Below are positions 5,203-6,399 of a stretch of DNA of 6,399 nt, piece after piece. Both the position numbers and the translations under genes were made by a program. The DNA comes from an uncultured Atopobiaceae bacterium (lineage in GTDB: Bacteria; Actinomycetota; Coriobacteriia; Coriobacteriales; Atopobiaceae), in contig CALUJT010000138.1 of NCBI GenBank assembly GCA_944321005.1, positions 1 to 6,399 on the forward strand, written 5' to 3'. Position 1 is the first letter of the stretch. The number at the start of each line of letters is the position of its first letter. The notes under the pieces were generated by a model. The model saw nothing but the letters and a program-made list of their open reading frames with translations. It had not been told where the DNA came from and made no database searches.

Positions 5203-5454
5203 GGCGGACCGGCTCGTCCGCGCAAGAGGCCCAACCCCCGAGCGCCCGCGCCCCAGCGACCCAGCCCATAAGAAGGCGCAGCGCCCCGTGGGCTTGCTCC
5301 CCGAGGGGCGCTGCCATTTTGGTAGGCCGGACAGACGATGTCTGATTCCGCTCAAGGCAGTTCATCGCTTGGCTCGGGAGAGGGTGGCAGCGGGAGGGCC
5401 GCCCGTGGGGACTGTTCGTCTGGACGGCCCCGCCCGCCGTTCGGCCCGCCGGCC
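5203..5454. other. Convergent intergenic spacer
   Basis: This 252-base gap lies between two gene ends pointing at each other. It holds the terminator at 5278-5314 and a small hairpin at 5328-5350 (CGGA CAGAC, loop GAT, GTCTG, two-base bulge, TCCG). GC-rich short repeats such as GCCGTTCGGC lie near the stop of the ABC exporter gene. I see no convincing coding frame or RNA gene in it. Confidence 0.6.
5278..5314. terminator. Probable bidirectional terminator
   Basis: A perfect 10-bp stem GCAGCGCCCC (5278-5287) with GGGGCGCTGC (5305-5314). The 17-base loop can add an inner GGG/CCC pairing. On the plus strand it is followed by CATTTT, and on the minus strand by GCCTTCTTAT. Both tails are short but T-rich against the local background. 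It lies between the convergent DUF1648/DUF5808 gene and the ABC exporter gene, where one hairpin serving both strands makes sense. Confidence 0.75.
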
Positions 5455-6399
5455 TTAGCGTCCTCCCTTGCCGCCGACGCTCCAGCCGAGGCTCTCGGCC
5501 TGGATGCGAACGAGGCGGGCGTAGAGGCCGCCCGCGGCCATGAGCTCGGCGTGCGTGCCCCGCTCGGCCACACGGCCGCCGTCCAGAACCACGATCTGGT
5601 CGGCGCCCGCCACGGTACGTAGGCGGTGCGCGATCACGAGCACCGTCTTGCCGGCGCACAGGCGGCTCACGGCATCCTGCACGAGCGTCTCGTTCTCGGG
5701 GTCGAGCGAGCTCGTCGCCTCGTCGAGCAGCACGATCGGCGCGTCCTTGAGCAGGGCGCGGGCGATGGAGAGCCGCTGGCGCTCGCCGCCGGAGAGCCTG
5801 GCGCCGTTCTCGCCGAGGCGCGTGCCCCAGCCCTCTGGCAGCCGCCCAACGAACTCCTCGCAGTGGGCAGCCCTTGCCGCCGCGCGCACCTCCTCGTCGG
5901 TGGCGCCGGCGCGCCCCATGCGGATGTTCTCCATGACCGTGTCGTCGAAGAGCGTCACGTCCTGGAAGACCACCGAGACGTTGCCGAGCCACGACTCCTC
6001 GTCGAGCGTCGCGAGGTCGACCCCGCCCGCCGAGACCGAGCCGGACGCGGGCGAGAAGAACCGCGCGACGAGCTTGGCCACGGTGGACTTGCCCGAGCCG
6101 GAGGGGCCCACGAGCGCCGTCACGGTACCTGGCTCCATGCGGAAGGAGACGCCTCGCAGCACCTCGTCGCCGCCCTCGGCATACGAGAAGCGCACGTCGG
6201 CAAGCTCGACGCCCTTCTCGCCCAGCCCCGCGGCGTCACCCGAACCCTCCGCGACCGGCTCGTCGGCAAGGGCCCTGAGGCGCGCCGCGCGTCCCGACAG
6301 CTGGAGGAGGTTCGGCAGCTGGGAGAGGATCGAGGTGATGGGCCCGTACACGCGCGAGGCGATGAGCAGGAACATGAGGAGGGTCAGGAAGTCGACCTC
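5455..6399 (-). CDS. ABC half-exporter, permease-ATPase fusion (partial, 5' end outside window)
   Basis: The last 314 residues of an ABC exporter with fused membrane and ATPase domains (typical full length about 570-600). The visible part begins in the last membrane helix (about residues 4-14, DFLTLLMFLLI), then the linker SRVYGPITSILSQLPNLLQL. The nucleotide-binding domain follows: Walker A GPSGSGKS (98-105), Q-loop Gln146 in VVFQDVTLFDDTV, signature LSGGERQ (202-208), Walker B IVLLDEATS (222-230), D-loop SLDPEN, and switch His258 in IAHRL. All catalytic residues are present. The FQDVTLFDDTVMENIRMG stretch resembles IrtB/YbtQ-like and multidrug-type exporters. Such proteins act as homo- or heterodimers, and a partner half-transporter is likely upstream, outside the window. 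The substrate cannot be set from the ATPase half. The internal ATG at 6375 is not the start, since the frame is open to the window edge. Confidence 0.97.
   Translation of the reverse strand, partial: EVDFLTLLMFLLIASRVYGPITSILSQLPNLLQLSGRAARLRALADEPVAEGSGDAAGLGEKGVELADVRFSYAEGGDEVLRGVSFRMEPGTVTALVGPSGSGKSTVAKLVARFFSPASGSVSAGGVDLATLDEESWLGNVSVVFQDVTLFDDTVMENIRMGRAGATDEEVRAAARAAHCEEFVGRLPEGWGTRLGENGARLSGGERQRLSIARALLKDAPIVLLDEATSSLDPENETLVQDAVSRLCAGKTVLVIAHRLRTVAGADQIVVLDGGRVAERGTHAELMAAGGLYARLVRIQAESLGWSVGGKGGR

Noticed and set aside
4078..5355. 425-residue minus-strand frame opposite the DUF1648/DUF5808 gene
   Set aside because: It is an Arg/Asp/Gly/His-rich mirror of a hydrophobic coding gene. 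It shows no domain, runs through the terminator and lacks a ribosome site.
5195..5992. 265-residue minus-strand frame overlapping the ABC exporter end and spacer
   Set aside because: Shadow of the ABC ATPase domain in another frame. The ATPase frame carries every catalytic motif.
1..6399. Insertion sequences, CRISPR arrays, tRNA or rRNA genes, phage attachment sites
   Set aside because: I looked on both strands and saw no transposase, regularly spaced repeats, cloverleaf or rRNA motifs. Composition is uniform except for the two short AT-enriched regulatory regions.

Overview
The window is about 70% G+C. It uses strong AAGGAGG-type ribosome binding sites and starts, stops and wobble positions typical of high-GC Gram-positive bacteria. 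Gene order and protein style suggest an actinomycete, possibly a Coriobacteriia member (Olsenella/Collinsella-like). That placement is inference from composition and family resemblance, not a database match. Almost all of it is coding. Many long open frames overlap the real genes in other frames, as expected at this G+C, and were left out.

Layout, left to right: (1) 14-703, minus strand, a TetR-family regulator. Its promoter at 732-760 is overlaid by a 17-bp palindrome, the likely autoregulatory operator. (2) 3552-791, minus strand, a tight three-gene operon transcribed right to left: a BcrA/NatA/YtrB-like ABC ATPase, a 102-residue DUF1648 membrane protein, and a large ABC-2-like exporter permease. 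(3) 3553-3706, a divergent control region with a 31-bp near-perfect palindrome (3595-3625), a smaller palindrome (3627-3639) and a degenerate second copy of the large site (3650-3680). Candidate extended -10 elements for both directions lie inside the two related sites. (4) 3710-5202, plus strand, a two-gene operon: a YtrA-type GntR regulator, then a 370-residue membrane protein with DUF1648 and a C-terminal DUF5808-like segment. (5) 5203-5454, a convergent spacer with a likely bidirectional terminator. (6) 5455-6399, minus strand, the 3' part of an ABC half-exporter (permease end plus ATPase domain), whose 5' end lies outside the window.

The core is the divergent pair of operons at 791-5202. 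One regulator gene faces an ABC exporter across a palindromic operator region, and each arm carries its own DUF1648 membrane protein. By analogy with YtrA-regulated ABC operons and with SdpI, a DUF1648 immunity and signalling protein, a plausible role is sensing and exporting, or protecting against, an envelope-active compound. The substrate cannot be read from sequence. The most unusual single point is that the GntR reading frame has no ATG, GTG or TTG at its expected start.
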